Assembly (NCBI RefSeq): GCF_036038375.1
Contig: NZ_CP107935.1
Location: 682,001 to 746,000, forward strand
Direction: 5' to 3'
Length of the DNA stretch: 64,000 bases
DNA from: Streptomyces sp. NBC_00414
GTDB lineage: Bacteria > Actinomycetota > Actinomycetes > Streptomycetales > Streptomycetaceae
Both the position numbers and the translations under genes were made by a program. Under the pieces are notes generated by a model that did not search any database, had not been told where the DNA came from, and saw only the letters and a program-made list of their open reading frames with translations. Every line of letters starts with the position of its first letter. Within the stretch, counting starts at the first letter, position 1. Below are positions 41,524 through 49,914 of this stretch, one piece after another.

Positions 41524-42342
41524 GGGCCAGGACGCGGTGGGTCGCGCATCCGCAGCGACCGCGGACTGCGGCTCCTGGTCGGGGGCGGACTGGACGGGTT
41601 CGTTGCCGATCAACATGTCGGGGTCGAACATGACGATCACGGCCGCCACGGCCAGTACGAGAACCGGTCCCCCCACCATCGGGATGAGGGAGAAGAGGAG
41701 ATCCATCGAGGACTGGCCCTGTACCGCGGAGCCCGCGTCGACGTGGACACTCATGGCGGCCATGCCGGTGTAGTGCATACCTGTCACGGCGACACCCATG
41801 ATGACGCTCGCTGCCGCGGCGGAGGCCAGGGTGTGCAGCGACACGGCTGCCCACAGTGCGGCGGTGGCCGCCGTGACGGCTATCAGCACGGACAGGCCGA
41901 CCGTCACGGGATCGAAGGTCATGTGCCCGGCGAACTGCATTCCGTGCATGCCGATGTAGTGCATCGCGGCGACGCCCGCGCCGGTGATCACACCGGCGAC
42001 TCCCAGGTTGAGCGGCGAGGCGCCGCGGTAGCCCACGATGAACACGCCGAGGAAGACCACGGCCACCGCGACGCCCAGGCTGAGGAACGTGAGGGTCGGG
42101 TCGTACCGGATCGAGGCGCCGTCGATGGTGAATCCGATCATGGCGATGAAGTGCATCGTCCAGATGCCTGATCCGATACAGATCGCGCCCAGCGTGAGCC
42201 AGGCGGCTCTGCGGCCCTGGACGCCCATGCGTACCGACCGTGTCGTGCAGCGCAGACCGAGCGCCGAACCGGCGCAGGCCATCAGGAACGCGACGACAGG
42301 AGTGACCATTCCATAGTTGAACTGACTGACTGTGCTGTTCAC
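41515..42342 (-). CDS. MHYT-domain integral membrane protein
   Basis: A 275-residue protein with seven hydrophobic segments and the MHYT motifs near the outer membrane face: WTMHFIAMIGF, AAMHYIGMHGMQF and GMHYTGMAAM. MHYT domains are thought to bind copper and sense oxygen, CO or NO. Here no signalling output domain is attached; a soluble tail of about 35 residues is all that follows. The GTG at 42342 has GAAAGG upstream. The 384 bases upstream (42343-42726) contain its promoter and the possible gene remnant at 42567-42716. Confidence 0.85.
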   Translation of the reverse strand: MNSTVSQFNYGMVTPVVAFLMACAGSALGLRCTTRSVRMGVQGRRAAWLTLGAICIGSGIWTMHFIAMIGFTIDGASIRYDPTLTFLSLGVAVAVVFLGVFIVGYRGASPLNLGVAGVITGAGVAAMHYIGMHGMQFAGHMTFDPVTVGLSVLIAVTAATAALWAAVSLHTLASAAAASVIMGVAVTGMHYTGMAAMSVHVDAGSAVQGQSSMDLLFSLIPMVGGPVLVLAVAAVIVMFDPDMLIGNEPVQSAPDQEPQSAVAADARPTASWPSL

Positions 42343-42566
42343 CGAACGCCTTTCGGACCGCAGGTCCCCTCTCGGGAACCGCGCTGAAGAAACCTTTCCG
42401 CAGAACCGTCCGGGTACGCAGACAAGCCGAGTTCACCGGCACCTGTGTCTGACGCGTCCCGGAACCGACCCTGGGGGCGGACGGTGACCCAACGCATGAC
42501 GTTCCGTCATACACCGGTCTCGGGGGGTGAGCGGGAGCCCAATGCTAGGTAGGCGCACCCTGCTTG

Positions 42567-42716
42567 TCACTTCCAGGTCCACGACGCAACCAAATCGAGA
42601 CTTGTGGCGTCATATTCCTCCTGCATGCCATCACGCGCATAGTCCCCATATGCCCCTTCGGTGATATCCGGCTCTCCGAAATCGGCGGCCTCGCACGGTG
42701 AGAGATTCCTCGAGTG
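42567..42716 (-). pseudogene. possible C-terminal gene remnant
   Basis: One minus-strand frame reads ...CEAADFGEPDITEGAYGDYA then RDGMQEEYDATSLDLVASWT and WK-stop at 42567. The composition (acidic, aromatic, few Ala/Arg) looks like real protein rather than G+C-driven noise, and the DNA is lower in G+C than its surroundings. There is no start codon or ribosome site before it runs into the tail of the MFS gene in another frame. It may be the tail of a deleted gene. I do not recognise the family. Confidence 0.25.
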
Positions 42717-42726
42717 CCGGTCCTCG

Positions 42727-43989
42727 CTACTGGTCCGCTCCCGTCGGCACGACCGCCTGACCGTCGGCGCGGGTGTTCCGCCGCCCGTTCTCGCGGCGTG
42801 GCAGCAGCAGCGGGGTGGCCAGGAGGAGGACTCCGGCGACCGCGATCGCGGTGCGGGGGCCGATGAGGACGGCCAGCAGACCCCACGCGGCGGTCAGGGC
42901 CGCGATGGCGGCGCTGCTGCTGACCGACCAGGCGGTGAGCGTGCGGGCGACCCGGCCGGGGCCGGTGTGGTCGAGCCGAGAGGTGGCGAGCACCGGGTTG
43001 AACACGCCGCAGCAGGTCACCAGGCCCAGTTGGACGACGATGACGAGGACGATCCCGGGGATTCCCGGCTGGACGAACGCCAGGCCGAGAGGCCAGCACG
43101 CCCGCAGTGTCCCGGCGACACGGATCACCTTGTACTGTCCGAACCGCGCCACGAGCCGGTGCGCGAGGCGTGCCCCGACGAGGCCGCCGATACAGGGCGC
43201 CGCGAACACCAGACCGTACTGCCAGGGGGCGAACCCGAGGTCGTCCAGCAGGAGTACGGCGAGCAGCGGTTCGGAGGCCATGATCAGGCCGTTGACCACG
43301 ATCGCGTTGAGGAACAGCGGGCGCAGCGCGGGGTGGGCGAGGATGTGGCGCCAGCCTTCGAGCAGATCGCGTGCCCGCAGTCGCGACGCGGCCTTCCGCG
43401 CCGGGAGCGGCTCGCCGCCGCCGATGGCACGGATGCCCAGCGCCGAGAGCAGGAAGCTGACGGCGTTGGCCATCAGGGCCGTCACCGGGCCGAACAGCCC
43501 GATCGCGTATCCGCCGAGCGGTGGTCCGACCATGGTCGCGGTCCATGTCGTGGACTCGAACCGGCTGTTCGCGACGAGCAGGTCCGCCGGCGGCAGGAGC
43601 CCTTTCAGGTACGCCCCGCCGGCGGCCTTGAACGCGATGTCGGCCGTGGCGACCACGACGGAGACGACGAGGAGCTGGACGAAGCCGAGCCGGCCGAGCG
43701 CGAACGCGGCGGGGACGCTCATCAGCGCCGCGAACCGGATCAGGTCCATCGCCACCATGACCGGCCGTTTACGGCGGAACTCCACCCACGGGCCGAGCGG
43801 CACCGCCACCACGGCCCCCACGGCTCGTCCGGCGGCGGCCAGCGCCGCCACCTCGGCGGGCCCGGAGTGCAGCACCAGCACCGCGATCAGGGGAGACGCG
43901 CCGAACCCGATCCCCGTACCGTACGAGCTGACGGCGAACGCCGCCCACAACCAGCCGAACCGGCGCCCCAGCTTCCGCCCACCCGCCAT
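42727..43989 (-). CDS. MFS transporter (MFS_3/EntS-like exporter)
   Basis: A 420-residue transporter with about 12 hydrophobic segments. The loop after helix 2-3 reads GPWVEFRRKRPVMVAMDLIR, and the central part (WRHILAHPALRPLFLNAIVV) is typical of the EntS-like branch often involved in export of siderophores or drugs. The ATG at 43989 begins directly before the basic GGRKLGRRFGW segment; an alternative start 18 codons upstream exists. It is divergent from a LysR gene, a classic regulator-target arrangement. Confidence 0.82.
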   Translation of the reverse strand: MAGGRKLGRRFGWLWAAFAVSSYGTGIGFGASPLIAVLVLHSGPAEVAALAAAGRAVGAVVAVPLGPWVEFRRKRPVMVAMDLIRFAALMSVPAAFALGRLGFVQLLVVSVVVATADIAFKAAGGAYLKGLLPPADLLVANSRFESTTWTATMVGPPLGGYAIGLFGPVTALMANAVSFLLSALGIRAIGGGEPLPARKAASRLRARDLLEGWRHILAHPALRPLFLNAIVVNGLIMASEPLLAVLLLDDLGFAPWQYGLVFAAPCIGGLVGARLAHRLVARFGQYKVIRVAGTLRACWPLGLAFVQPGIPGIVLVIVVQLGLVTCCGVFNPVLATSRLDHTGPGRVARTLTAWSVSSSAAIAALTAAWGLLAVLIGPRTAIAVAGVLLLATPLLLPRRENGRRNTRADGQAVVPTGADQ

Positions 43990-44089
43990 CCCCGATGCAC
44001 CCCTCGCCGATCCGAACGGCCACACACTGGCCATCGGCATCAAAGCGAGTAGCAGATCACGAGATCAAACAACCGAACGACCGCGACCG

Positions 44090-44106
44090 CACAACCGATC
44101 GTTGTG
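44090..44106. promoter_or_regulatory. CACAAC-N5-GTTGTG inverted repeat between the MFS gene and lysR
   Basis: Perfect six-base arms around CGATC in the 154-base divergent gap, 37 bases before the lysR start. A related CGATCG repeats at 44096-44101 and 44122-44127. It suits a LysR binding site for divergent control. Confidence 0.5.
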
Positions 44107-44143
44107 ACGGTCGTGCGATCGTCGTGGCAGTAGTGGTGCCGCT

Positions 44144-45082
44144 ATGGTCGTCGGCGTGGATCTCGATGCCGTGCGCACCTTCGTGGCCGCCGCGGACGCG
44201 GGGCGCTTCCGGGACGCCGCCGACGAACTGGGAATCACCCAGCAGGCCGTCTCCAAACGCGTCGCCGCGCTGGAGAAGAGCATCGGGGTGCGGTTGTTCA
44301 CGCGCACCGCGCGCGGTGCGCGGCCGACCGTCGACGGGCAGGCGTTCCTGCCTCATGCCCGTGATCTCCTGCGGGCCGAGGAGCGGGCACTGAACTCTGT
44401 TCGGCCGGGCAGGCGTGCGCTGCGCGTCGATGTCATCGGCCGCCGGCTCGCGCCCGCCGATCTGCTGCGCGACTTCCATCGCGCGCGCCCCGGGATCGAA
44501 CTCGACGTCGTGACCCTCTTCGACGCGGACGCGGCGGTCGACGCGATCCTGTCCGGCGTGATCGACGCGTCCTTCCGTGCCGTCCCCGGATCCGGCGGGC
44601 AGCTCCCGGACGGCATAGGGGCGGCCCGGGCCTTCGACGAGCGCGTCCAGCTCCTCGTCGGGCCGGGTCACCTGCTCGCCGCCGCCGGGGCGGTCACGCC
44701 CGCCGAGCTGGTCGGGCACCGGATCTGGATGCCCGGCATCGTGCCCGGCACCGAATGGGCCGCCTACTACGGCGATCTCGCCGCCGCGTTCGGGCTCACC
44801 ATCGAGGTCACCGGCCCCGACTTCGGCGTCGAGCCGCTGCTGGACACCATCGCCGAGTCGCCGTCACTGGCCACCCTCGTCGGCGAGCAGACAGGTTTCA
44901 GCTGGCCCGCGGACCATGATCTGCGGCGCATACCGGTGCGGGACCCGACTCCGGTCTACCCGCACTCACTGCTGTGGCACCGCGACAACGCGCACCCGGC
45001 ACTGGCCGCGCTCCGCGACCACCACCGCTCCGGCCCGCGTGCGCACTCGGGCGCCGAGACCTGGACCCCGGCATGGGCCTAG
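44144..45082 (+). CDS. LysR family transcriptional regulator
   Basis: A 312-residue regulator with the LysR helix-turn-helix (about 5-65: VRTFVAAADAGRFRDAADEL, GITQQAVSKRVAALEKSIG) and a C-terminal co-inducer domain of the PBP2 type (about 90-290). The ATG at 44144 gives a four-residue leader before VDLDAVRTF; a GTG at 44156 is an alternative. It probably controls the divergent MFS gene and itself. Confidence 0.87.
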   Translation: MVVGVDLDAVRTFVAAADAGRFRDAADELGITQQAVSKRVAALEKSIGVRLFTRTARGARPTVDGQAFLPHARDLLRAEERALNSVRPGRRALRVDVIGRRLAPADLLRDFHRARPGIELDVVTLFDADAAVDAILSGVIDASFRAVPGSGGQLPDGIGAARAFDERVQLLVGPGHLLAAAGAVTPAELVGHRIWMPGIVPGTEWAAYYGDLAAAFGLTIEVTGPDFGVEPLLDTIAESPSLATLVGEQTGFSWPADHDLRRIPVRDPTPVYPHSLLWHRDNAHPALAALRDHHRSGPRAHSGAETWTPAWA

Positions 45083-45088
45083 CGGTCC

Positions 45089-45142
45089 GGACATGAGGGG
45101 GCTCCGGAACTCCGACCGGAGTTCCGGAGCCGCCTCATGTCC
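45089..45142. terminator. very long bidirectional hairpin between lysR and the MFS gene
   Basis: Arms 45089-45114 and 45117-45142 pair over 26 bases with one mismatch; the core arm is GGCTCCGGAACTCCG. It begins six bases after the lysR stop and ends eight before the convergent MFS stop, so it terminates both. Confidence 0.88.
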
Positions 45143-45150
45143 GACGGGCG

Positions 45151-46608
45151 TCAGGCCTGGACCGCGGCCTGTTCGGAGGCGTCCTGCCGGTCCGTCGTGG
45201 CGCTGTCGGCCGCGACGGGGCGGGCGGCCGGGATGACGGCCGCGATGACGGCGGCCACCAGGGCGACGGCGCCGCCGATGATCAGGGCGGTACGGAAGCC
45301 GTCCTCGGAGGTGATGCTGAAGCCGCCCATGGTGACGGTCATCTGGGAGAGGACCACGCCGACGACGGCGGCGCCCACGGACGTGCCGAGGGAGCGCATG
45401 AGGGTGTTGAAGCCGTTGGCGGCGGCGGTCTCGGAGAGCGGGACCGAGCTCATGATGAGTGCGGGCATCGCCCCGTAGGCGAGGCCCACACCACTGCTGG
45501 TGATCATGAGGACCAGCATCAGGCCCCAGGCGGAGCCCAGCAGCGCCAGGGACACGCCGTAACCGGCGGCGATGACGAGGATGCCGGAGATCAGCGTGAA
45601 CTTCGGGCCGCGTGCGTCGGTGAGCTTTCCGCCGAGCGGGGAGACGACCATCATCATGATGCCGCCGGGGGCCATCCACAGGCCGGCCGCGAGCATCGAC
45701 TGGCCCAGGCCGTAGCCGGTCGCCTCGGGGAACTGCAGCAGCTGCGGAACGATCAGCATGCCGGCGTACATGCCGAAGCCGACGAAGAGCGAGGCGAGGT
45801 TGGTGAGCAGGACCCGGGGGCGGGCCGTGGTGCGCAGGTCGACCAGCGGGTCCCGGGTGCGGGTCTCCCACACGCCCCAGGCCAGCAGCACCACGACGGC
45901 GGCGGCGAACAGGCCGAGGGTCGTCGCCGAACCCCAGCCCCACTCCGCGCCCTTGGAGACCGCGAGCAGCAGGCAGACCAGGCCGACGCCGAGTCCGATC
46001 GCGCCGGGCGCGTCGAAGCGCTGACCCTTGGCTCCGGCGGGGACGTCCGGGATCAGGAACCAGATCAGGACGGCGATCGCCACGGCCAGGACGGCGGAGC
46101 CCCAGAACAGCACGCGCCAGTTCGCGTACTGGGCGACCGCGGCGGCGATCGGCAGGCCGAGTCCGCCTCCGATGCCCATGGACGCGCTGACGAGCGCGAT
46201 CGAGGAGCTGAGCTTCTCGGCCGGCACCACGTCACGCAGGAGCGCGATACCCAGCGGCACCATGCCCATGCCCATGCCCTGCAGACCGCGGCCGACGATC
46301 ATCGGGACGACGGACGACGACAGCGCGCACACCACCGAGCCCACGATGAGGGGGACGGAGCAGGCGAGGAGCATCCGCCGCTTGCCCAGCAGGTCGCCCA
46401 GGCGTCCGGTGACGGGCACACAGACAGCCGCCACCAACAGGGTGACCGTGATCACCCACGCGGTGTTCGAGGACGAGCTGTGCAGGATCTGGGGCAGATC
46501 CGCGATGAGCGGCGTGACCAGGGTCTGCATGATCGCCGCCGTGGTGCCCGCGAAGGCCAGCGTGGCGATCACGCCGTTGGTGTGGCGGGGTATCGGTGGG
46601 GTTCCCAT
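45151..46608 (-). CDS. MFS multidrug transporter, DHA2 (EmrB/QacA-like, 14 helices)
   Basis: A 485-residue drug:H+ antiporter candidate with 14 hydrophobic segments. Motif A is GRLGDLLGKRRMLL, and motif C-like GMGIGGGLGLPIAAAVAQY lies in helix 5. The sequence after helix 13 ends in an Ala/Asp/Gln-rich tail. The ATG at 46608 is preceded by AGGAG at eight bases; an adjacent upstream TTG is less likely. It is divergent from a MarR gene with palindromes in between, so drug-inducible export is a reasonable inference. Confidence 0.87.
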   Translation of the reverse strand: MGTPPIPRHTNGVIATLAFAGTTAAIMQTLVTPLIADLPQILHSSSSNTAWVITVTLLVAAVCVPVTGRLGDLLGKRRMLLACSVPLIVGSVVCALSSSVVPMIVGRGLQGMGMGMVPLGIALLRDVVPAEKLSSSIALVSASMGIGGGLGLPIAAAVAQYANWRVLFWGSAVLAVAIAVLIWFLIPDVPAGAKGQRFDAPGAIGLGVGLVCLLLAVSKGAEWGWGSATTLGLFAAAVVVLLAWGVWETRTRDPLVDLRTTARPRVLLTNLASLFVGFGMYAGMLIVPQLLQFPEATGYGLGQSMLAAGLWMAPGGIMMMVVSPLGGKLTDARGPKFTLISGILVIAAGYGVSLALLGSAWGLMLVLMITSSGVGLAYGAMPALIMSSVPLSETAAANGFNTLMRSLGTSVGAAVVGVVLSQMTVTMGGFSITSEDGFRTALIIGGAVALVAAVIAAVIPAARPVAADSATTDRQDASEQAAVQA

Positions 46609-46663
46609 CAAGGGACTCCTCGCATCTCTTTCGGGCTACTGAGGATGCAGTGTACATACCTTG

Positions 46664-46704
46664 TGCATCATGCATGACATGTGCTCATTGCATAGCCTGT
46701 GCAA
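46664..46704. promoter_or_regulatory. two palindromes in the MFS-marR divergent promoter
   Basis: TGCATCATGCA (46664-46674) and TTGCA-N7-TGCAA (46688-46704) lie in an unusually A/T-rich 165-base gap. Repeated TGCA half-sites are typical of MarR operators. Confidence 0.5.
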
Positions 46705-46773
46705 AGATGGCAGCCGGGACCACCGCAGAACGAGCCGCGTCGGTCCCGTCGCGAAAGTGGGAGGCAGTGGCGC

Positions 46774-47226
46774 ATGGGCAGGCCGACGTACGAGGTCGAG
46801 TACGAGCAGATGCTGCTCGGCAGGCACGCGCTCGCAGCGCACGGCGGGCGCAGCAAGGAGAGCGTGCTGGAGCGGAGCTCCTACATTTTGCTCAGCCGCA
46901 TCCGCGTACAGGGGCCCATGTCGATCGGTGAGCCGAGCGACGCGTTCGGCCTCGACGCCTCCACGCTCAACCGGCAGACCGCCTCGGCCATGCGCGCCGG
47001 ACTCGCGGAGCGCATCCCCGACCCCGACGGCGGACTGGCCCGCAAGTTCCGCATCACGGACAAGGGGGCCCGGATTCTCGACGAGGAGCGCGAGCGGACC
47101 GTCGGCTCCCTCGACCGGGTCATGGCCGACTGGTCCGACGAGGACATCGCGGAGTTCGCCGGCTACCTGCGGCGCTTCAACACCGGCATCGAGCGGCTCG
47201 GCGGACGCCCCTGGCCACGCCCGTGA
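46774..47226 (+). CDS. MarR family transcriptional regulator
   Basis: A 150-residue winged-helix protein; the DNA-binding part is about 40-105 (SSYILLSRIRVQGPMSIGEP, FGLDASTLNRQTASAMRAGL, wing DPDGGLARKFRITDKG). The ATG at 46774 follows GGGAGG. It most likely represses the divergent MFS exporter and itself through the TGCA palindromes. Confidence 0.84.
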   Translation: MGRPTYEVEYEQMLLGRHALAAHGGRSKESVLERSSYILLSRIRVQGPMSIGEPSDAFGLDASTLNRQTASAMRAGLAERIPDPDGGLARKFRITDKGARILDEERERTVGSLDRVMADWSDEDIAEFAGYLRRFNTGIERLGGRPWPRP

Positions 47227-47674
47227 CGGCGGCCGTCGTGAGCGGGATCGCCGACACCTCGACCCAACTCCCGGTGTACGCACGGCAGTAGAGGCAAGGA
47301 GGGGTTCGGCGGGAGGCGCGGTGACGGGTTCGCGGAGCCCGCGGAGGGGTACTCATGAGCCCTATGAGGGAGACCGGAAGATACCAGGCGCGGGGGCCCT
47401 GCGGCCCAGCAAGTGCCGCGGAGACCGAAAGCCCTTGCCCCTGAGGCACCGATCGACCCTCGCGGGGCCTCACCCGTCCCCTCACCCACACCCCTCACCG
47501 AGTGACCGGCCCGGCGTCCGAGGCCGGCACCACTGATACGCACGAACGAGCCAGATCGACCAAAAGGCCTCGCTTCACGGTCTCGCCGAATAGCGTGCGA
47601 GAAATCGAACACCTCTCCCCACCTCCCTGCGGTCCGTGCACGTGACGGACCCCTGCCGCGCTAGGAGAACCGGG
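47227..47674. other. 448-base intergenic region, no gene seen
   Basis: The stretch between marR and the DUF485 gene holds no convincing coding frame, RNA gene or strong hairpin. ACGGCGGCCGT just after the marR stop is a small palindrome. The promoter of the DUF485/symporter operon must lie in its right part. Confidence 0.5.
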
Positions 47675-48103
47675 ATGTCCGACGACCCCTCGGATGCGTA
47701 CGCCGCTCAGCCCCACCCAGCCAGGCACCCCACAGCCACACCCGCCTGGGCCACCACAGAAGAGCACTTACCCGAGCGCATCGCGCGCCCCTCCACGCCC
47801 GGACACCACAGGGATCTGCGCATCCTGCGCCGGGCCTACCGCCGACAGCGCCGAGTCGCCACCTTCACCGCTCTCGGCTACTTCACGATCTTCCTGATCC
47901 TCTCCGTCCGCGCCCCGTCGTTCATGACGGAGCCCGTCACCGGCGGCCTCTCCACCGGCATGGTGCTCGGCCTGGTCCAACTCCCCGTCACCTGGCTCGC
48001 GATCGTGCTCTTCGAGTACACGGCCAGCCGGTACGTCGACCCTCTCGCGCGCCGTATGCGGCAACGCACGGCCCTGCTCGCCGAGCGGGAGCCCGGACAA
48101 TGA
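47675..48103 (+). CDS. DUF485 small membrane protein, with a TTA codon
   Basis: A 142-residue protein with a Pro/His-rich cytoplasmic head and two membrane helices (FTALGYFTIFLILSVRA about 70-88; MVLGLVQLPVTWLAIVLFEY about 100-120). DUF485 proteins accompany acetate/cation symporters and are thought to be accessory subunits. Leu32 is encoded by TTA at 47768-47770; I noticed no other in-frame TTA in the window, so translation should depend on the bldA tRNA, tying the operon to development. ATG at 47675 follows AGGAG at eight bases. It overlaps the symporter by ATGA. Confidence 0.86.
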   Translation: MSDDPSDAYAAQPHPARHPTATPAWATTEEHLPERIARPSTPGHHRDLRILRRAYRRQRRVATFTALGYFTIFLILSVRAPSFMTEPVTGGLSTGMVLGLVQLPVTWLAIVLFEYTASRYVDPLARRMRQRTALLAEREPGQ

Positions 48104-49710
48104 CGGAGTTCAGCGGCACCGCGCAGACGTGGTCCCTGGTCGCCTTCTGCACCGTCGTCACCGTGACCCTGCTGCTCTGCGTCATCGCGGGCCCCGACCG
48201 CGACGACCTCGACGAGTTCTACACCGGGTACCGCTCGCTGTCCCCGATGCGCAACGGTCTCGCCATCGCGGGCGACTACATCTCCGCGGCCACCGTCCTC
48301 ACCATCGGAGGCGTCATCGCGCTGTGCGGCTACGACGGTGTCGTGCTCGCCCTCAGCACCCTGCTGTCCCTGCTGCTCCTGATGTTCCTGCTGGCCGAAC
48401 CCCTGCGGAACACCGGCCGGTTCACTCCGGGGGACGCCATCGCCAGGCGCATGCCCGGACGCGCCGTGCGCATCACGACGTGCGTCGTGACCATCGCCTC
48501 TCTGATGCCGATGATGCTGGTCCAGCTCGCCAGCACCGGCCAGCTGCTCGCCTTCATCCTCGGTTTCAGCAGCGCCACCATGAAGACCGGATGTGTCATC
48601 GGGGTGGGCGGGCTGATGATCACCTACGCGGCCATCGGCGGGATGAAGGGCACCGCCCTCATCCAGATCCTGAAGATGGTCATGCTCCTCGGCTCGGGCG
48701 CCGTGGTCGCGGTCCTGATGCTCCGCGCGTTCGCCTGGGACCCGGGAGAGCTGTTCCGCAGAGCCGCCGAACGCAGCGGCGCGGGCTCGGCGTTCCTGCG
48801 CTCCGGCCTGCAGTTCGCCGGAGGTCCGCACGCGGGCCTGGACATGGTCAGCACCCAGTTCGCCATCGTGCTCGGCGGCGCCTGTCTCCCCCATGTCACC
48901 ATGCGCATGTTCACGGCGGACAGCGCACGGCAGGTCCGCCGCTCGATGTCCTGGGCGGTGTCGTCGGTGGCCCTGTTCATGCTGGTCATCACCATCGTCG
49001 CGACCGGGGCGACCGCGCTCCTCGGCCGGTCCGGGATCACCGCGGCCGACCCGCGCGGCAACACGGCCTACCTCGTGGGCTCCCGCGCGGTGTTCGGGAC
49101 GCACGTCACGCGGGCCGAGACCTTCCTGTTCACCACCGTCACGGCGGCGATCTTCCTGACCCTGCTCGCGTCGGTCGCGAGCATGATCCTGGCCTGCGCC
49201 AACTCCCTGGCCCACGACGTCTACGCGAGCCGCGCCACCCGTCATTCACCGGTACGGGAAATGACCGTCGCCCGAATCTCCGCGCTCGCCGTCGGAATAC
49301 CGACGATCGTGCTCGCCGGTCTCATCCAGCACCGCAGTCTCCAGCCCCTGGCGACGCTGTCCTTCTGTCTGGCCGCCTCGGCCATCGCCCCCGCGCTGAT
49401 CTACAGCCTGTTCTGGCGCCGCTACACCCGTACCGGTCTGCTGAGCACGCTCATCGGCGGCTCGCTCACCGTCCTCGTCCTGATGCCCGGCACCCGGCTG
49501 GTCTCCGGGACACCCATGGCGGCCTTCCCTCAGGCCGACTTCAACTGGTTCCCGTTCACCACGACCGGGCTGGTGTCCATCCCCGTGGGCTTCGCGTTCG
49601 GCTGGCTCGGCACGATGTTCTCGGGACGCCGTGAGACACAGCGGCGAAAGAGGGACTACGAGCGGATCGAGGCCAGAATCCTGGCCGGCCCGGAGCCCAG
49701 GCCGAGATGA
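48100..49710 (+). CDS. sodium:solute symporter, acetate/monocarboxylate type (ActP-like)
   Basis: A 536-residue permease of the SSS family with about 13 hydrophobic segments. The YRSLSPMRNGLAIAGDYISA start, the ATVLTIGGVIALCGYDGV segment, and GGLMITYAAIGGMKGTALIQ are characteristic of the ActP/MctC group that imports acetate, propionate or pyruvate. Overlap with the DUF485 gene means the two are made together, and the TTA codon in that gene would make symporter expression indirectly bldA-dependent by translational coupling. Confidence 0.88.
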   Translation: MTEFSGTAQTWSLVAFCTVVTVTLLLCVIAGPDRDDLDEFYTGYRSLSPMRNGLAIAGDYISAATVLTIGGVIALCGYDGVVLALSTLLSLLLLMFLLAEPLRNTGRFTPGDAIARRMPGRAVRITTCVVTIASLMPMMLVQLASTGQLLAFILGFSSATMKTGCVIGVGGLMITYAAIGGMKGTALIQILKMVMLLGSGAVVAVLMLRAFAWDPGELFRRAAERSGAGSAFLRSGLQFAGGPHAGLDMVSTQFAIVLGGACLPHVTMRMFTADSARQVRRSMSWAVSSVALFMLVITIVATGATALLGRSGITAADPRGNTAYLVGSRAVFGTHVTRAETFLFTTVTAAIFLTLLASVASMILACANSLAHDVYASRATRHSPVREMTVARISALAVGIPTIVLAGLIQHRSLQPLATLSFCLAASAIAPALIYSLFWRRYTRTGLLSTLIGGSLTVLVLMPGTRLVSGTPMAAFPQADFNWFPFTTTGLVSIPVGFAFGWLGTMFSGRRETQRRKRDYERIEARILAGPEPRPR

Positions 49711-49769
49711 CATCGCCCGCCCAGGGCCTGTCGAACTGGGCCTAGTTGCAGGCAGCACGTTTCCTGATG

Positions 49770-49788
49770 TTAGGTTTGGCTTACCTTA
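49770..49788 (+). promoter_or_regulatory. iron box (DmdR/IdeR type)
   Basis: TTAGGTTTGGCTTACCTTA differs at only a few positions from the consensus TTAGGTTAGGCTMACCTAA. It lies 141 bases before the first siderophore-permease start and should repress the operon when iron is plentiful. Confidence 0.85.
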
Positions 49789-49854
49789 CTGAACGGAACT
49801 CGCTGTTCCGTAACTCTGCGCTGCCCCCGAGCGGGCGGACAAGGACGACCTCCA

Positions 49855-49914
49855 GTGCGCTTCGACCCGTCGCCGTTCGCCCGCGGCACGCACCCTCGGA
49901 CACGCGTCGCGTGA
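49855..49914 (+). CDS. possible 19-residue leader peptide before the siderophore permease
   Basis: A short frame MRFDPSPFARGTHPRTRVA starts with a GTG nine bases after AAGGA (49841-49845) and ends in a TGA that overlaps the permease GTG (GTGA). The permease start has no ribosome site of its own, so translation could be coupled to this leader. Nothing else supports it; it may be chance. Confidence 0.3.
   Translation: MRFDPSPFARGTHPRTRVA

Noticed and set aside
49746..49910. Upstream start for the first siderophore permease
   Set aside because: It would place the iron box inside the coding region and has no ribosome site.
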